Assembly: GCA_036924285.1 (NCBI GenBank)
Contig: JAYKYS010000017.1
Coordinates: 5,995,501-6,059,500, forward strand
Direction of reading: 5' to 3'
DNA length: 64,000 bases
Source: Asterella californica
Taxonomy: Eukaryota; Streptophyta; Marchantiopsida; Marchantiales; Aytoniaceae
Part shown: piece after piece, positions 11,286-22,396 of the stretch
Layout of the letters: the number at the start of each line of letters is the position of its first letter
Numbering within the stretch: position 1 is the first letter of the stretch
Position numbers and translations under genes: made by a program
The notes under the pieces: generated by a model
The model's input: only the letters and a program-made list of their open reading frames with translations
Databases searched by the model: none
What the model was told of the DNA's origin: nothing

Positions 11286-11690
11286 GTGCCGAAGTTAGGG
11301 TTTTCCTCTTGACGACTGACATTCTTCCGTCGACTGTAACTTCGTCGTTCGGTCTCCGATTGCCTCGCACAACATACCGTTAGAAAGGTCTTCGCCCGAG
11401 GAATTCATTTATGAGAAAATCATCTTTCAGTGTCTCCATAGATTCGATAAATTCCTCCAGAACTGAGATTCTTTCTCTAAACTTCTAATTAACACTATTC
11501 TACTCATATTGTTTATCTTCTATCATCTATTCTTCTTATTTACTTTACAACTAATCAATTAATTAACAAAAAACGAAAAACCAAGGCTTCACACCTCCTG
11601 ATCCTTGCACCCATGAATGTATATCACGAAGTTGGGATATGGAGCTATTTGAAGTTAGAGGGACCTAATCGTCAGTTAGAGAGACGATTG
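11286..11690 (-). other. AT-rich 5' flank of the coiled-coil ORF
   Basis: No gene is seen. For the minus-strand ORF this is the upstream flank and may hold its promoter or leader. The part at 11,500-11,580 is strongly AT-rich. No clear core promoter could be assigned. Confidence 0.3.
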
Positions 11691-12212
11691 TGGTACACTT
11701 GTGTATGTGTATGACATCGTCCATGTGTTATGTGTATGTGTGGTGTATCTCTGACAGCGATGTATGTTGTGTAGCGATGTGTATGCGCATGACAGCTCTC
11801 ACGTCAGTTCGAGCACCTCAGCTAGGTTTGTCGAGTGCGGAGTGGCGAATCCCGGTAAGGCCGTTAGTTTCGTTAGGGTGAGTTGGTAGGATATCCCACT
11901 AGGGGTATACTCCACAGGTAGGGCTTGGAGGCCTTAGTTCTTCAAGTTAAGCTTTCAAGCTCCAGGCTTTGGTGGATAGTCTAGTTGAGAGTAACCCGGA
12001 TTCTCTTCGAGCGTATAGTGGATTTGGCTTGACCGTTTGTGAGTAATCTTTGTTGCAGTGTTGGAGATGGTAATTTCTCTATTCAGATTATTGTGATACA
12101 CTTGTGTATGTGTATGACATCGTCCATGTGTTAGGTGTATGTGTGGTGTACCTCTGACAGCGATGTATGTTGTGTAGCGATGTGTATGTGCACGACACAT
12201 ATAGTCTCTCAC
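11691..12212 (+). repeat. Two ~120-bp direct repeats, about 400 bp apart
   Basis: The stretch at about 11,691-11,812 recurs at 12,094-12,212. Both begin with a variant of GTACACTTGTGTATGTGTAT and share ACAGCGATGTATGTTGTGTA. They are rich in TGTGTATG. Between them lies the left arm of an inverted repeat. No coding sense is seen. Confidence 0.8.
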
Positions 12213-13771
12213 GGTCTGTTGATCCTCAGTCCAACCTCATCGGGAGAGAAACAAAAATAGTCTGATTGGTCCGCAACTCCAACCTCACTATTGATAGCAC
12301 ATTGGAGTGAACTCACTCTGAATATCAAGCGGCAACACAAGCAAACGTGACGCACAAACAAGAAGCAGAATATGGAGGAGTTCCAACCACAAGAAGTCCA
12401 AATAATAACCCTCCACATTAAACCACGCACAAAAGATAAACCTAGTCTCTCTTAGACTGGCGACTCTTCTTCGCTGACCACATGCACAATATATGATCAC
12501 CAACAGTCATAACATGTAGCTAAGATCACTACCTAGATGTCCACACCTCTAGTAGCTCCAAAAATATTTAAGTGATAATTCTACTAGTTCACTTAGGACA
12601 ACTACCACCAACTGCCTTCATACGCGTCTCTACGATATAGACAAACATTACCACAACGATAGCTTCCCCCTAGTACTATGAGGTCGCCCTACCACTCCTC
12701 TAGAAACGTGCGAGAATGTCTCTTACTACCTTAAACAAGTCCATAAATACTTGCACGCATTCCTAGAATACACCAATAGATATTGGTCTAGTTGTAAAGC
12801 CAAAGCTAAGAACTCCATAGTTAAGTGTGCAAGCTCATGAATAGTGTTGGGATAGGTGACCTGCTGGTTTTACACCCCTCACAAACTGAAAGCTTGCATA
12901 CCTCTCTCATGCACGCTAGCAAGCTGGCGTGCTGACGAGCTCGAGCTCGGACTCTGTTCTGCCTCCGCACTCACGCACCTCTACTCCACGAAGTCTCAAA
13001 ACAGAGGTTGAAACACACTCCACAATGTCAAAATCTGCCAAATTGACGGTTCTCGCAGACGGGATTACTTCAGATTTTGGACCACCTACGACCTTCTTCT
13101 TCTTGTAACTCCTTCTATCTTTCATCAAATCTGACATTTTTTGATGCGTTGGAATCGTCTTCTCAACGCGCACCTACTGCACTCCTCAGCACCAGAAATT
13201 TATGATCCATGCCTACTCGACATCCGCCAATGCACTTCTCTTGATCTCAAATTGACCTCAAAATCTGTCACGAGAAATTCCAACAGCGCTTCCGCACTAC
13301 CTCACCACAAAATCCGACTAAGAACAGATCCTAACAGTACTAATCCGCACAATGATCAACCACACGACTAAAAGAACCACTTTGCATGCACGCACCGCAA
13401 ATAGAAAGTATAAAAAATATGCAAACTCCGGAGATATCACCGACATAAATCCGTCATCTGAAAGCTCTCAATCAGACCTCACAATTCAGGTTCTTCAAGT
13501 GATAAACGATATGGCCAACCGGCACTAAACAACCACTAAAAATGAGCCAAATCCACTTTGTGCTCGTAGTGAATCAAGATGCACTCACCAAAACTATCCA
13601 CCATAGCAAGGAGCTTGAAGACTCAACTCGAAGAACTAAGGCCTCCAAGCTCTGCTTGCAAAGTACACCCCTAGTGGACTATCCCACCAACTCGCCCTAA
13701 CGGCACTAACGGCCTTGACGAGATTAACCACTCCACATTCGGTCAACCTAGCGGAGTGCTCAACTGACGTG
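11810..13771. repeat. Inverted-repeat pair (arms 11,810-12,046 and about 13,535-13,771)
   Basis: The left arm starts CACGTCAGTTCGAGCACC. The reverse complement of the right arm starts CACGTCAGTTGAGCACTCC, and the two stay alignable for about 235 bp. Shared landmarks are AAGGCCGTTAG, CTTGGAGGCCTTAGTTCTTC and AAGCTCC. The ~1.5 kb between the arms has no recognisable gene. This may be a long-TIR non-autonomous transposon, or two opposed copies of one repeat. No target duplication was identified. Confidence 0.7.
12213..13534. other. Interior of the inverted-repeat unit, no gene seen
   Basis: Short ORFs on both strands have no recognisable motif or domain. No transposase signature is visible. Confidence 0.4.
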
Positions 13772-15170
13772 ATAAAGGTCTTGTCACACTTCTCCAATGG
13801 TACCATGTATGACAAAAACTGAGCTATGTAGAACAAGCTATGGTTGTGTAAAGTCTTGTGACTTTTTCACTTCAATAAATATGCACAAGACATTGAGTAA
13901 ATTTGTTATGTAAACTAATTTTCATTAAAAAACTCATCAAAAAATCGTATTTAAGTCCTTGTTTTATGAGCAAAAAAAAGTAGATAGCCTCTCAACGTGA
14001 AACTAAAAAAATTTGTACACAAAAATCTAAAATGAGTCAACTTTTATATTATAAGGAAGCTGAGGGATAAAATCCGGATGTCGTTGTGCATGTCATTTGT
14101 GCGTACTAAGTGTCTTGCATGTTTATATGCCAAGTGGCTCATGTGTTTGACCGGTGCACATGCATACTTATAAGACATAGAGATATCTTATTGGAGGATA
14201 TTCACCCATGTACACTTAGAAGCGGACATGAGGTATAATTTATATTCTAGCCCTTCCGATGAAAAGAGTTAGAATATAAATTAATGTCCTCATAAAATGA
14301 CACGGGTTATGAAGCATTATTTCGGTCTTATCCTCCCAGCAGTGCATCAGCTCAGACTCCACCTATGGTTTATATCTGGATGAGTTTGCTATTCCGAGAC
14401 TAGTTAACATATATCATTTATGATTTAATTTGATTTTTATAATATATTTTAATAAAATTTACACATTTTATGATAAGAGAAAACGAAATTCACTGTACAA
14501 GGCCGTGGGGAAGGATATTCTCTTATACAAGTGCTTGTGTAAGAAGAACTCAATTTATGACGATAGGTATGAAAGAACTATTCTCTTACCTATCGCCACT
14601 TGGTTAAAGGAGGTGAATAGCTGAATATTGGTTTTGAAAAAATGAATAAGATCAAGAGAGAGCTTAAGAAATTTGAAAAATAGAATAATACGTGGTAGCT
14701 AGTTTAAATCAAAATACAGTAGACACATTTAATAATATATGTGAATGAAGATATAGTGGAAAGAAGGAAACTATCCGTTTTGTTGTTCTTCATGTGAGAT
14801 GCAAGCAAGACTACTATGGTATAGATGTGAACGATGAACATTAATTCACATGCTATATATCGTAGCGATGTTTGGAAGCTTAATCAAGTACAATTATTAA
14901 GATGGACTTTGTCGTATCATAAAACAAGAAAATTGTATATGAGATTATGTAGAGTATCAAGTTGTGAAAAGTGCGTAAGTTGAGAAACACCAACAGCAAC
15001 ATACGAATGCAAACTAATCCAAAATCGTATTTTCTATTGCTACCAATTATTCACAAATTTTTACAACATGACCTAATGGTCTTTGTCTTTACACAAGTTC
15101 ATACAACTTTGATCTATTGATACAAGACCCATACTTGATAAGTAGGACAATATGCTAGTGAGGGTAGAAG
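13772..15170. other. AT-rich stretch without a gene
   Basis: Composition is AT-rich, especially 13,860-14,050 and 14,400-14,720. The only clear structure is the hairpin at 14,236-14,283. The part at about 14,960-15,075 resembles 39,765-39,900, so it probably belongs to a dispersed repeat or LTR end. Confidence 0.45.
14236..14283. repeat. Perfect 14-bp inverted repeat with 20-nt loop
   Basis: TAATTTATATTCTA at 14,236-14,249 is matched exactly by its reverse complement at 14,270-14,283. It could form an AT-rich cruciform or be part of a MITE. No gene lies next to it, so a terminator role is not supported. Confidence 0.8.
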
Positions 15171-15179
15171 GTTTGCTGC

Positions 15180-15900
15180 ATGATATGGAGCTCCAGTGTT
15201 GAGTAAGCGGCATAGGGATTATCCTCAAGTCAAGAGAGAACTTTGGGACGCAGTGACAGCGATGAAGGTAGACCAAGACTATCTCATATGTGCCTATGTG
15301 GTATTGGAAATAGATTGTTAGGCATGATAGCAAACTATTATATAGAGGACATGGTCATGCTTAGATGTATAACTTACATCCATATTCTCAACCTCGAGCT
15401 AAGATACATCACGGTGAAGCTTAACCTTATAGCGGATATGTTGTCTAGATCTCGATATACAAAAGAGGAAGATTAGACCAGAGAAGGAGAAGCGGAAGAT
15501 GGTGGAATGTTTTGCCATGGAAAGATGATAAAACTACGGAGGATATTCTAGCATTAAGGATCTGGCAGTTAGAACGAATACCCTATGATGTTGGCAAAGC
15601 TATGAAAAGGTTAAAGATTGCTAGAGAGAGAAACAAAAGAAATTTTAATAGGGCTCATATATTAAGATACAAGCCCGTTAAGGAAGGTGATTGGGTACTA
15701 GTCTTAATAATCAGCATAGCAATATCAGAAAGTTTATTGAGAGATGATTTGGACCTTACGTGGTGTTAGAAGTTCATGATAATGCACATACTCCTTGAGA
15801 GAACTAGATGGTGCAATGCTCAAGATATCAGTTGCAAAGAAGAGGATCAAGCTCTTTAGAAAGAGATGGGAGTACTAGAACGTTGCAGAGTTTACCGAGG
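15180..15900 (+). pseudogene. Element D: RNase H and integrase C-terminus of another gypsy family
   Basis: An RNase H end is readable from about 15,200 ('YPQVKRELWDAVTAMKVDQD', then 'VVLEIDC' and, after stops, 'LELRYITVKLNLIADMLSRS'). From 15,512 the frame reads like the integrase C-terminal region of Ty3/gypsy polyproteins ('ALRIWQLERIPYDVGKAMKR', 'ARERNKRNF', 'VKEGDWVLV'). It continues after a stop with a GPY/F-like 'RWFGPYVV' and 'ELDGAML' near 15,755-15,815. The integrase zinc-binding and catalytic core are absent, so an internal deletion joins the two parts. It differs from element A, which ends in a PHD finger. The remnant ends beside the reversed LTR that starts at 16,011. Confidence 0.75.
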
Positions 15901-16010
15901 ATGAAGCTGAAGACTCAATGGAGATTGAAGATGAGTTTGAAACTGAAGTTGAAGAGTCTTGATCTAGATTTAGTACATATTGGAGGATGTGCAGGTTTAG
16001 ACGGGATGGA

Positions 16011-18750
16011 TATCACACTACAGGGTGGTTATATGCTATACTTATACTCCAACACTTGAGTTTACTAGTTCTAGAAATTAGCTAAATATTACTTCTAGTT
16101 TCTTATGAATATGTTTGACACCTTTGCGTATGGTGTTAACACTATAATGATAGATATTTGGAGTCCTAATAGGTTGATAGTAGGTTATTTATCTTGTTCA
16201 AGCACTCACACGCTTATGCAAGTGATTTCATACTTATCTATGTTGTTTAAAGTACAACTTTAAGTTTGTCATTTGGATAGAGTTTAAGCTCATGGGTTGC
16301 GCTTACATGTCACCGATGCATGCTTTCTAGCTTGTTTAGGTTGTTTTTTAGAATTACATGTCACTTTACATTCCTTCGCATGAAGCTTAAGATTAACATT
16401 TGCACTTTAGAGGCTCAAAATGTAACCTATATGTGAAGTTAAGTTGCCAAGTGGATTGGGGCACAAAAGGACACGGAAGTGAAGCTATGAATTCCCATTG
16501 GTCCATTTGTTCTCTTTTGTAAAATCCTAAACTTGGAAGCATAAGTCTTAAGAGCAATTCGAGCTTTTGGCAAGGGAATTAGAAGATCAGAAAGAATAGG
16601 GAGAGCCAATCACTGTCAATTCAAATTTTTGATCAATTTGGAGCAATAAAGAGAGAGTTATGCCAATTTGAAGTTCGGATTAGGCTAGAATTACTTCACA
16701 ATTGCTGATTTTGGAATTTTGGGTGTCATTAGCAGCAGAATAGAGACAATCACTTCAAACCTTTGTGGTTGAGTTCAGTGTCAGTAGAGCTACGGCTGCA
16801 AAAAAAATTTCAAGTCATTTGAGTGGGTGAATAAATCAGAGCGATCTCTGAAGACGAGGAGGTCTAAAAAGCTCTTAATCTAGAGCAACAACTCCCAAGC
16901 TCGAGACCTAAAGAACCATTGTCGGAGTGTGATCCGTCTACCTAGGAAAGTGTCGGGCTTCTGGCTGTGGTTGTTCACTCAAGAGGTTGGCTTTCAGGTT
17001 ACAACATGGGCTATAAACACTCACACAGATGTGTAAGATCTAGTAATATACCCAGAAGGCGAAATTCAGGTCTAGCTGGCAGTAATAGGATCCGGCGGTG
17101 AACTTTGACACTCACGGAGAGGAAAACTATGAAGGTTCAGACTTCTAAACTTCCCCTACATGCAAATGAGGTACTACTGAACTCACAGACGAAGTTTCAG
17201 CCTGAGATCAAATTCTGACACGGAGATATGAACAGAAAAGTTTTGAGCAAGAAAACTACGGCAATTTCTGGTACCTAGATGGCTATTTCGACCTATAACA
17301 TGAGTTTGGCTCGATCAATTTAGAAGTTTCTTACAGGATTTGCAGTTCACAGCTTGCTGAACACTCCTGTGAAGTTGGGACTCCTGATTGTTTGTAGAAC
17401 TCCAGATCTCCTTCCCTGAAGTCTCTGCTCTAGATTAAGAGCTTTTCAGACCCCCTCGGCTTCAGCGGCCGCCCTGAATTACTCAGTCACTCAATCGATA
17501 TGAAACTTTTTGTGAAATCGTAGCCCTGCTGAGAGAGAACACAACCTCGAAGTTTTGAAGCAATTTTACTCAAATCTGCTGCGAGTGACACTGAAAACCC
17601 TAAATCCAACAAAAATGATTCAATTCTAGCACAATTCGAACTTCAATTGGTCATAACTTCGTCTTTATTGCATCAAATCGATCGAAAATTTCACTGGAAG
17701 TGCTTGGCATGACGAGTCCTCTCCCCTGTGCTCTCAGATTTCGAAGATCCCTCGCCAAATGCTCGAACTTCACTCTAGAGCTCTGTTTCTAAATTTAGAG
17801 TTTAACAAAAGACAAAAACAGACCAATGGGAGTTCATAGCTCCACTTGGTTGTCCTTTAGTACCCTAAACCACGTGGAAACTTAGTTTTACTCATAGGCT
17901 ACCACGTCAAGCTCCCTAGAGTGCCAACGTAAAACTTAAACAACCTAAAACGACACGTAGCCTTGAAAAATAACTTAAATCAGCTAGAAAGCGTGCATGG
18001 GCCACAAGTAAGTACAACCCATGAGCTCAAACCCCTATCAGCATGGAAACCCTAAGTTATGTACATTGAACGTCATAGACAAATAAGAAGTCACTTGCAC
18101 AAGCGCACAAATGCTTGAACAAGATAACTAGCATACTATCAGCCTACTAGGACTCAAAATAGTATTAACACCATATGCAAAGGTGTCAAACATATACATA
18201 AAGGACTAGAAGTAATATGAGCTAACTTCTAGAACTACTAAACCTAAGCGTCGGAGTAGAAGTCAAGCATGTAGCCGCCAAGTAGCGCGACACCGTGTAC
18301 AACCAGCAAGTCGGATTTTGTAAGGTTGTTCAGCATAGTGTAGACTACAAGTCATGTAAGTTTGAGTAACAAATATTGATCCACTTTTCGTTATAGGTCG
18401 AAGTAGCCATCTGGGTGCAATAAATTAGTATAATTTCTTTTGTAAGAACGTTGTTGCTCATATCTCAGTGCTCATACTAGATCTCAAGTTGAAATTATAT
18501 TTGTGTGTTCAATAAGGTCTCCTTTGCTTGTATGAGAGGTTTTGAAGTCTAAACAATCATATGTTTCTTATTCTTGAGTGTTAAAGTTCACTGTCTAACT
18601 TTATTACTACTTGTTAGACCTGATTTTTGCTTTCAACAGACATGTGTAGGTGCTTATAGTGCCAAGTTATATCCTCAAGCCTACCTCTTAAGTAAACAAC
18701 CACAGCCAGAAGCCCAACGCTTTCTTAAGTAGACGTATCACACTCCTACA
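16011..18750 (-). mobile_element. Older solo LTR (family S), reverse orientation, split by a younger copy
   Basis: Read on the minus strand, the LTR starts at 18,750 (TGTAGGAGTGTGAT) and runs to 18,293. It resumes at 16,919 and ends near 16,011. The two parts total about 1,367 bp, matching the 1,373 bp of the copy inserted in it. Both parts align to that copy over their whole length in inverted orientation. For example, 16,060-16,130 mirrors the stretch at about 18,160-18,240. It is visibly more diverged from the two forward copies than they are from each other, so it is older. No target duplication was found at its outer ends. Confidence 0.85.
16920..18292 (+). mobile_element. Younger solo LTR (family S) nested in the reversed LTR
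   Basis: It starts TGTCGGAGTGTGATCC at 16,920 and ends AGCGCGACA at 18,292. The flanks are CCAT (16,916-16,919) and CCGT (18,293-18,296), a 4-bp target duplication with one substitution. It is close to the copy at 5,894-7,181 but has about 100 bp near the 5' end that the other lacks. It has no coding capacity. Confidence 0.87.
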
Positions 18751-18761
18751 CTGATGGAACA

Positions 18762-19110
18762 TAACAAATAACATAAGTTGTTATTTATGGATCATCACCA
18801 AAACAGACAACAATAAGTTATTTATAGAAGATCACTAGTGGACTAATAAAAATAATATCAAGTGGTTATTTAAGAAGGATCATCGACAAACACACCGCGA
18901 GTGAACATTAAAAACAAAAATAAGTTGTTTACAAGACATCGCAAGTGGACAGACAGTCAGCAAACATGAGACTGTTTGAACCACATCAAGTTGTTATTTA
19001 CGAATCATCACCGGTGAATATGAGAAACCACAACATGTTATTTATGGATGGATCACATGAGTGCGTATGAAAAATGAGTATATGTTGTTATTTAAGTTGA
19101 TAGTAACATC
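18762..19110. repeat. Degenerate tandem repeat, unit about 50-60 bp
   Basis: About seven diverged units share a core like AAGTTGTTATTTATGGATCA followed by a CACCGGTGA-like stretch. Cores are seen near 18,776, 18,810, 18,858, 18,921, 18,983, 19,032 and 19,082. This is an old minisatellite; no coding sequence is present. Confidence 0.7.
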
Positions 19111-19229
19111 TTATTGTTAGTTGCAAACATATAAGTTATATGTCAACTAGCTTTTGGTTGCTTCATTGGTTTTTTTGGGTGGCTTTTTGAGGAGGATTTC
19201 GATAAATGTACACACTATGATTGTTAGTG

Positions 19230-20120
19230 CTAAGGAGCTAGCTTGAACTTACGAACTTGTGCTGGACGTTTTTTGAGATTGAGGAATCCAACGTAAGTGC
19301 GCAATACGTCATTGGATTCTAATTCATATAGAGACAGATTGAGGGTTGGGAAATTGGATGAAATTGAGACGCAAGGAGAGAGGATTATTGATATAGTTTC
19401 AAGCTCTAGTAGATCGATGGTTAATATAAGCCGTAGTGGTTAAGATAGTTACGTACAGTTAGTTAGAGCACCATTAGAGTTCTCCTTGTACTCAACTCCA
19501 CAATGTATACATGGAGAGGCAAAGCCTCTCTCATCTCATTCCTATTTTACTTCCTTGTTTACTCGCCCTCTCTAATTGGATTGTCTTCGATTCGAGTGAT
19601 TTGATCATTTGGGCTAGTGATACAGTGAGCAGTGGAGGCGTTGCGAGTTTGATGTTTGGATATGAGTTACGCTTCGTGTATGACTAGCTACTTGGGTTGC
19701 ATTCTCAGCCCTCATTTGGCTTAAAGTGATCTGATCATTTGGTCTAGTGATATATTTTGCGGCGGTGATGAAGTGACATTATTACAAACACGACTGTTGT
19801 ACATAAGGAGCATGACGCTCTTGTGGAGCTAACTTTTAGCAAATGGGTGTTTTCTCTTGCTTCGAGCTACACTTTGACAGTTCTTGTCTTATGATTGGTT
19901 TTATGGACTTGAGTCAACAGTATAGATTGTTTAGAATATGCTCATTACATCTTGTGACACATAACGGAATGTATAATAAAATGAGGTTTGGATATATCTC
20001 ATTCTCATGATTATTTCTAAGTGTCTCTCTTTTTCTTTCACACACGATATTGTCATAGCCATTTACTCTGCATATTCTTGGATAATTTTGACGTACATAA
20101 ATAGTGACGATACAATACCG
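19230..20120 (+). repeat. LTR remnant of the element A family
   Basis: Three separated blocks resemble the LTR-like region at the left end: 19,240-19,400 with about 230-410, 19,833-19,880 with about 1,258-1,300, and about 20,020-20,110 with about 1,470-1,570. They come in the same order. No gag or pol follows, so this looks like a decayed solo LTR. Divergence is high and the edges are approximate. Confidence 0.5.
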
Positions 20121-20788
20121 TTATTAGAAAAATACCATCAAAGCTTCTAACATGACAAAGGATAACTATGCGAGTTGAGGAGACTATTCCTACATGGTCG
20201 ATGATTACTTGTCAAGCTGGGATCAAGCATAGAAAAATTGTTGCCACTAGGAGTATGGCAGTTGGAGAGACGACTAGTAGATATTGACATGAATAATGAA
20301 TGAAGAAAGTGAGGTTGAGGAATAAATAGCACTTTGATAAGACCTGTAGGTTGAGACCAAAGTCAATCAAGAAAAGATGATGCATTATAAGATCAAGAGT
20401 GAGACGATATTGAATTCCTTGAGGAATAAGGTATGTGCTAGCAATTATTTAACGTAAATATATAGGTTGGTACACCTTGAAGGTGTGCAAGTTTGTAAAG
20501 GATGGAATGTCATGATGTAAACATGTCTAATGGGTAAATTCAATAGGTTAGAATCATTTTATGAGAATTCTCTCTTGAGGTACTTTCATGCGAATCAACA
20601 AGATCTTTGTACAAGACGTTCTTTCGGAAATTTCAATACCCTTTTATACTTACAATAAGATAACTAACAAAAGAACAACTTTTCAACAAGCCAACAATCA
20701 GCTCGATCTGATGAAGAGCCTTAGCAAGGTTTGAAGTTGAAGTGATATAAAGTTGACATTACTATATGTGAGACTAACAATGTACTAT
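20121..20788. other. Gap without a recognisable gene
   Basis: Only short unconvincing ORFs occur. The stretch lies between the LTR remnant and the hairpin repeats. No domain or clear repeat was identified. Confidence 0.4.
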
Positions 20789-21185
20789 TTAATCTTCTAG
20801 TGGAAAGCTGGCAATTGTCACAAAACGAAATAGCAACGACAAGTCAACAATATATCACATCAACAACACAATATCACTTGCCATCTCACGCCAACATTGC
20901 ATTATTTTATCTTCTAGTGATTAGCATCTAGTTGCTATATGACAACATGACAGTGACATATCAATATGGATAACACGTCATGAATGCTCAATCACATGTC
21001 ACCTCACTATTATTTGTATTCTTATTTTGTCATAAAGTGGCGAATAGAAAGTCACTACATGACTAAATGTTAATAACAGACTAGCACGGACACCATGTGA
21101 GGAGTGCTCAAACATCATCTATCTCAACATCAACAGTGTATTAGTGACAAACAGTTAGCGGCTACACAACAAAATAGCAGTGATA
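20789..21185. repeat. Hairpin-forming dispersed repeat, copy 1
   Basis: Several units read like TTATTTTGTCTTCTAGTAGC followed by GTCGCTACAAGACAAAATAG-type sequence, so each unit can fold on itself. The same units recur at 36,660-36,910 and 38,330-38,570. The pattern suggests a MITE-like or foldback family; no protein is encoded. Confidence 0.6.
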
Positions 21186-21439
21186 GTCCAGCATTCCCCG
21201 CGCTTCCCTGGTTGTGTGCAGGCAGCCTGATCGATTACCCCCACCCCCATTCTTTCTATTGAGACATTGGGTGCGGAAGCGCTTCCCAATTTCTGACAAA
21301 CATCTTCCAACGTCTTCCTAAGTTCAATTCGAGCTTCCCTACACCTTGTCCTCAAATTGACGATCTCAGTTATCAATTTCCCTACCCTACTATCTCTCTA
21401 CCCTCGAAACCTGAAACAGAAAACACTTCAGAAGATGAG

Positions 21440-21545
21440 AACATCTTCGGAAGACGCTTCTTAAACTTGACTGTCTTCGGAAGACTATCTTTGGAAGACT
21501 GTCTTCGGAAGACTATCTTCGGAAGACTGTCTTCAGAAGTCGACT
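21440..21545. repeat. Tandem GTCTTC/GAAGAC palindromic repeat
   Basis: Alternating GACTGTCTTCGGAAGACT-like units run head to tail, about 17 bp per step. Because TCTTCGGAAGA is self-complementary, every unit is a small palindrome. GAAGAC or GTCTTC stays unusually frequent from here to about 30 kb, through the coiled-coil pseudogene and element B. Confidence 0.8.
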
Positions 21546-22396
21546 ATAACCAATTCGTATCAAGAGTGGATTTGTGTTGCTTTTGTGTCAAGAGAGGCTT
21601 GGTACGAATCCCGAGTGGTGTGGTGAGTTGTTTTGTTATTTCGAGAAGTTGGAAGTCGGGAACTAGGCCTGTGCCTCCCGGTCTTCCAAGCTTCTTAACT
21701 CCACATCTTCCTAGAGAGACTAGAAGACTGAAAGGCTGGCAAAATGAGCGAGACGACGTGAGAGTCCGTTTCGGATCTCTTCTGTCCGACCCATAGCAGC
21801 CATTCCTTCTTCTTCCCAAACTTAGAAGAGAGTCGTGAGAAGACTTGCTGGCAGAATCTGGAGAGAATGGTCGAGGGTCATGTCTTCCCACCGAGCAGCA
21901 AGCTTCTCCTGAGTGCGTATGAGAGGTGAGAAGTCAGAAGAACAGAGTGCAATTGTCTTGAGTCTGTTGTGAGGATAGATTGCGCGTAGAAAGACGAAAA
22001 CAGGAAGCCTGACTTCGGGAGGTCTTCTGAGAAAGACATTGAATCGGAGACTGTCCCGGGTGTCTTCCCAGAGGCCACTGTCACCGTAGGAGCCCGCAAC
22101 CATCTTCTGAACCTGTCATGCACTTTATGTTTCGCGAATCTTGTATTTTCCGATAAGAAGTAGGATGTAATGCAAGGTGGGTTGTCTTCTTGGTAATCCA
22201 TGCGAGGCCTTGCTTAGATAGGATTGTTTAGATATAGCTCGGAAGTACTGTTAGAATCCCGGACGACGGAGTAGCTCTCTTCTGGAAGACTAGTTTCGTC
22301 TTCTGAGAAGTAGAAGCTAGACTGTGGGCACTTGGGAAGGACTGAACCTTCAGCTCATAGTAGGTGCTTGTGGCTTAGTGCAACAGATCTTCCAGC
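21546..22396. other. Region upstream of the broken coiled-coil ORF
   Basis: No domain is recognised on either strand. It keeps the GAAGAC-rich composition of the following element and is probably its untranslated or LTR part. Confidence 0.35.

Noticed and set aside
16920..18750. 1.83-kb DNA transposon with ~450-bp terminal inverted repeats
   Set aside because: The remaining half of the reverse copy lies outside this interval (16,011-16,919), and the lengths add up to two complete LTRs. Nested LTR insertion explains all of it.
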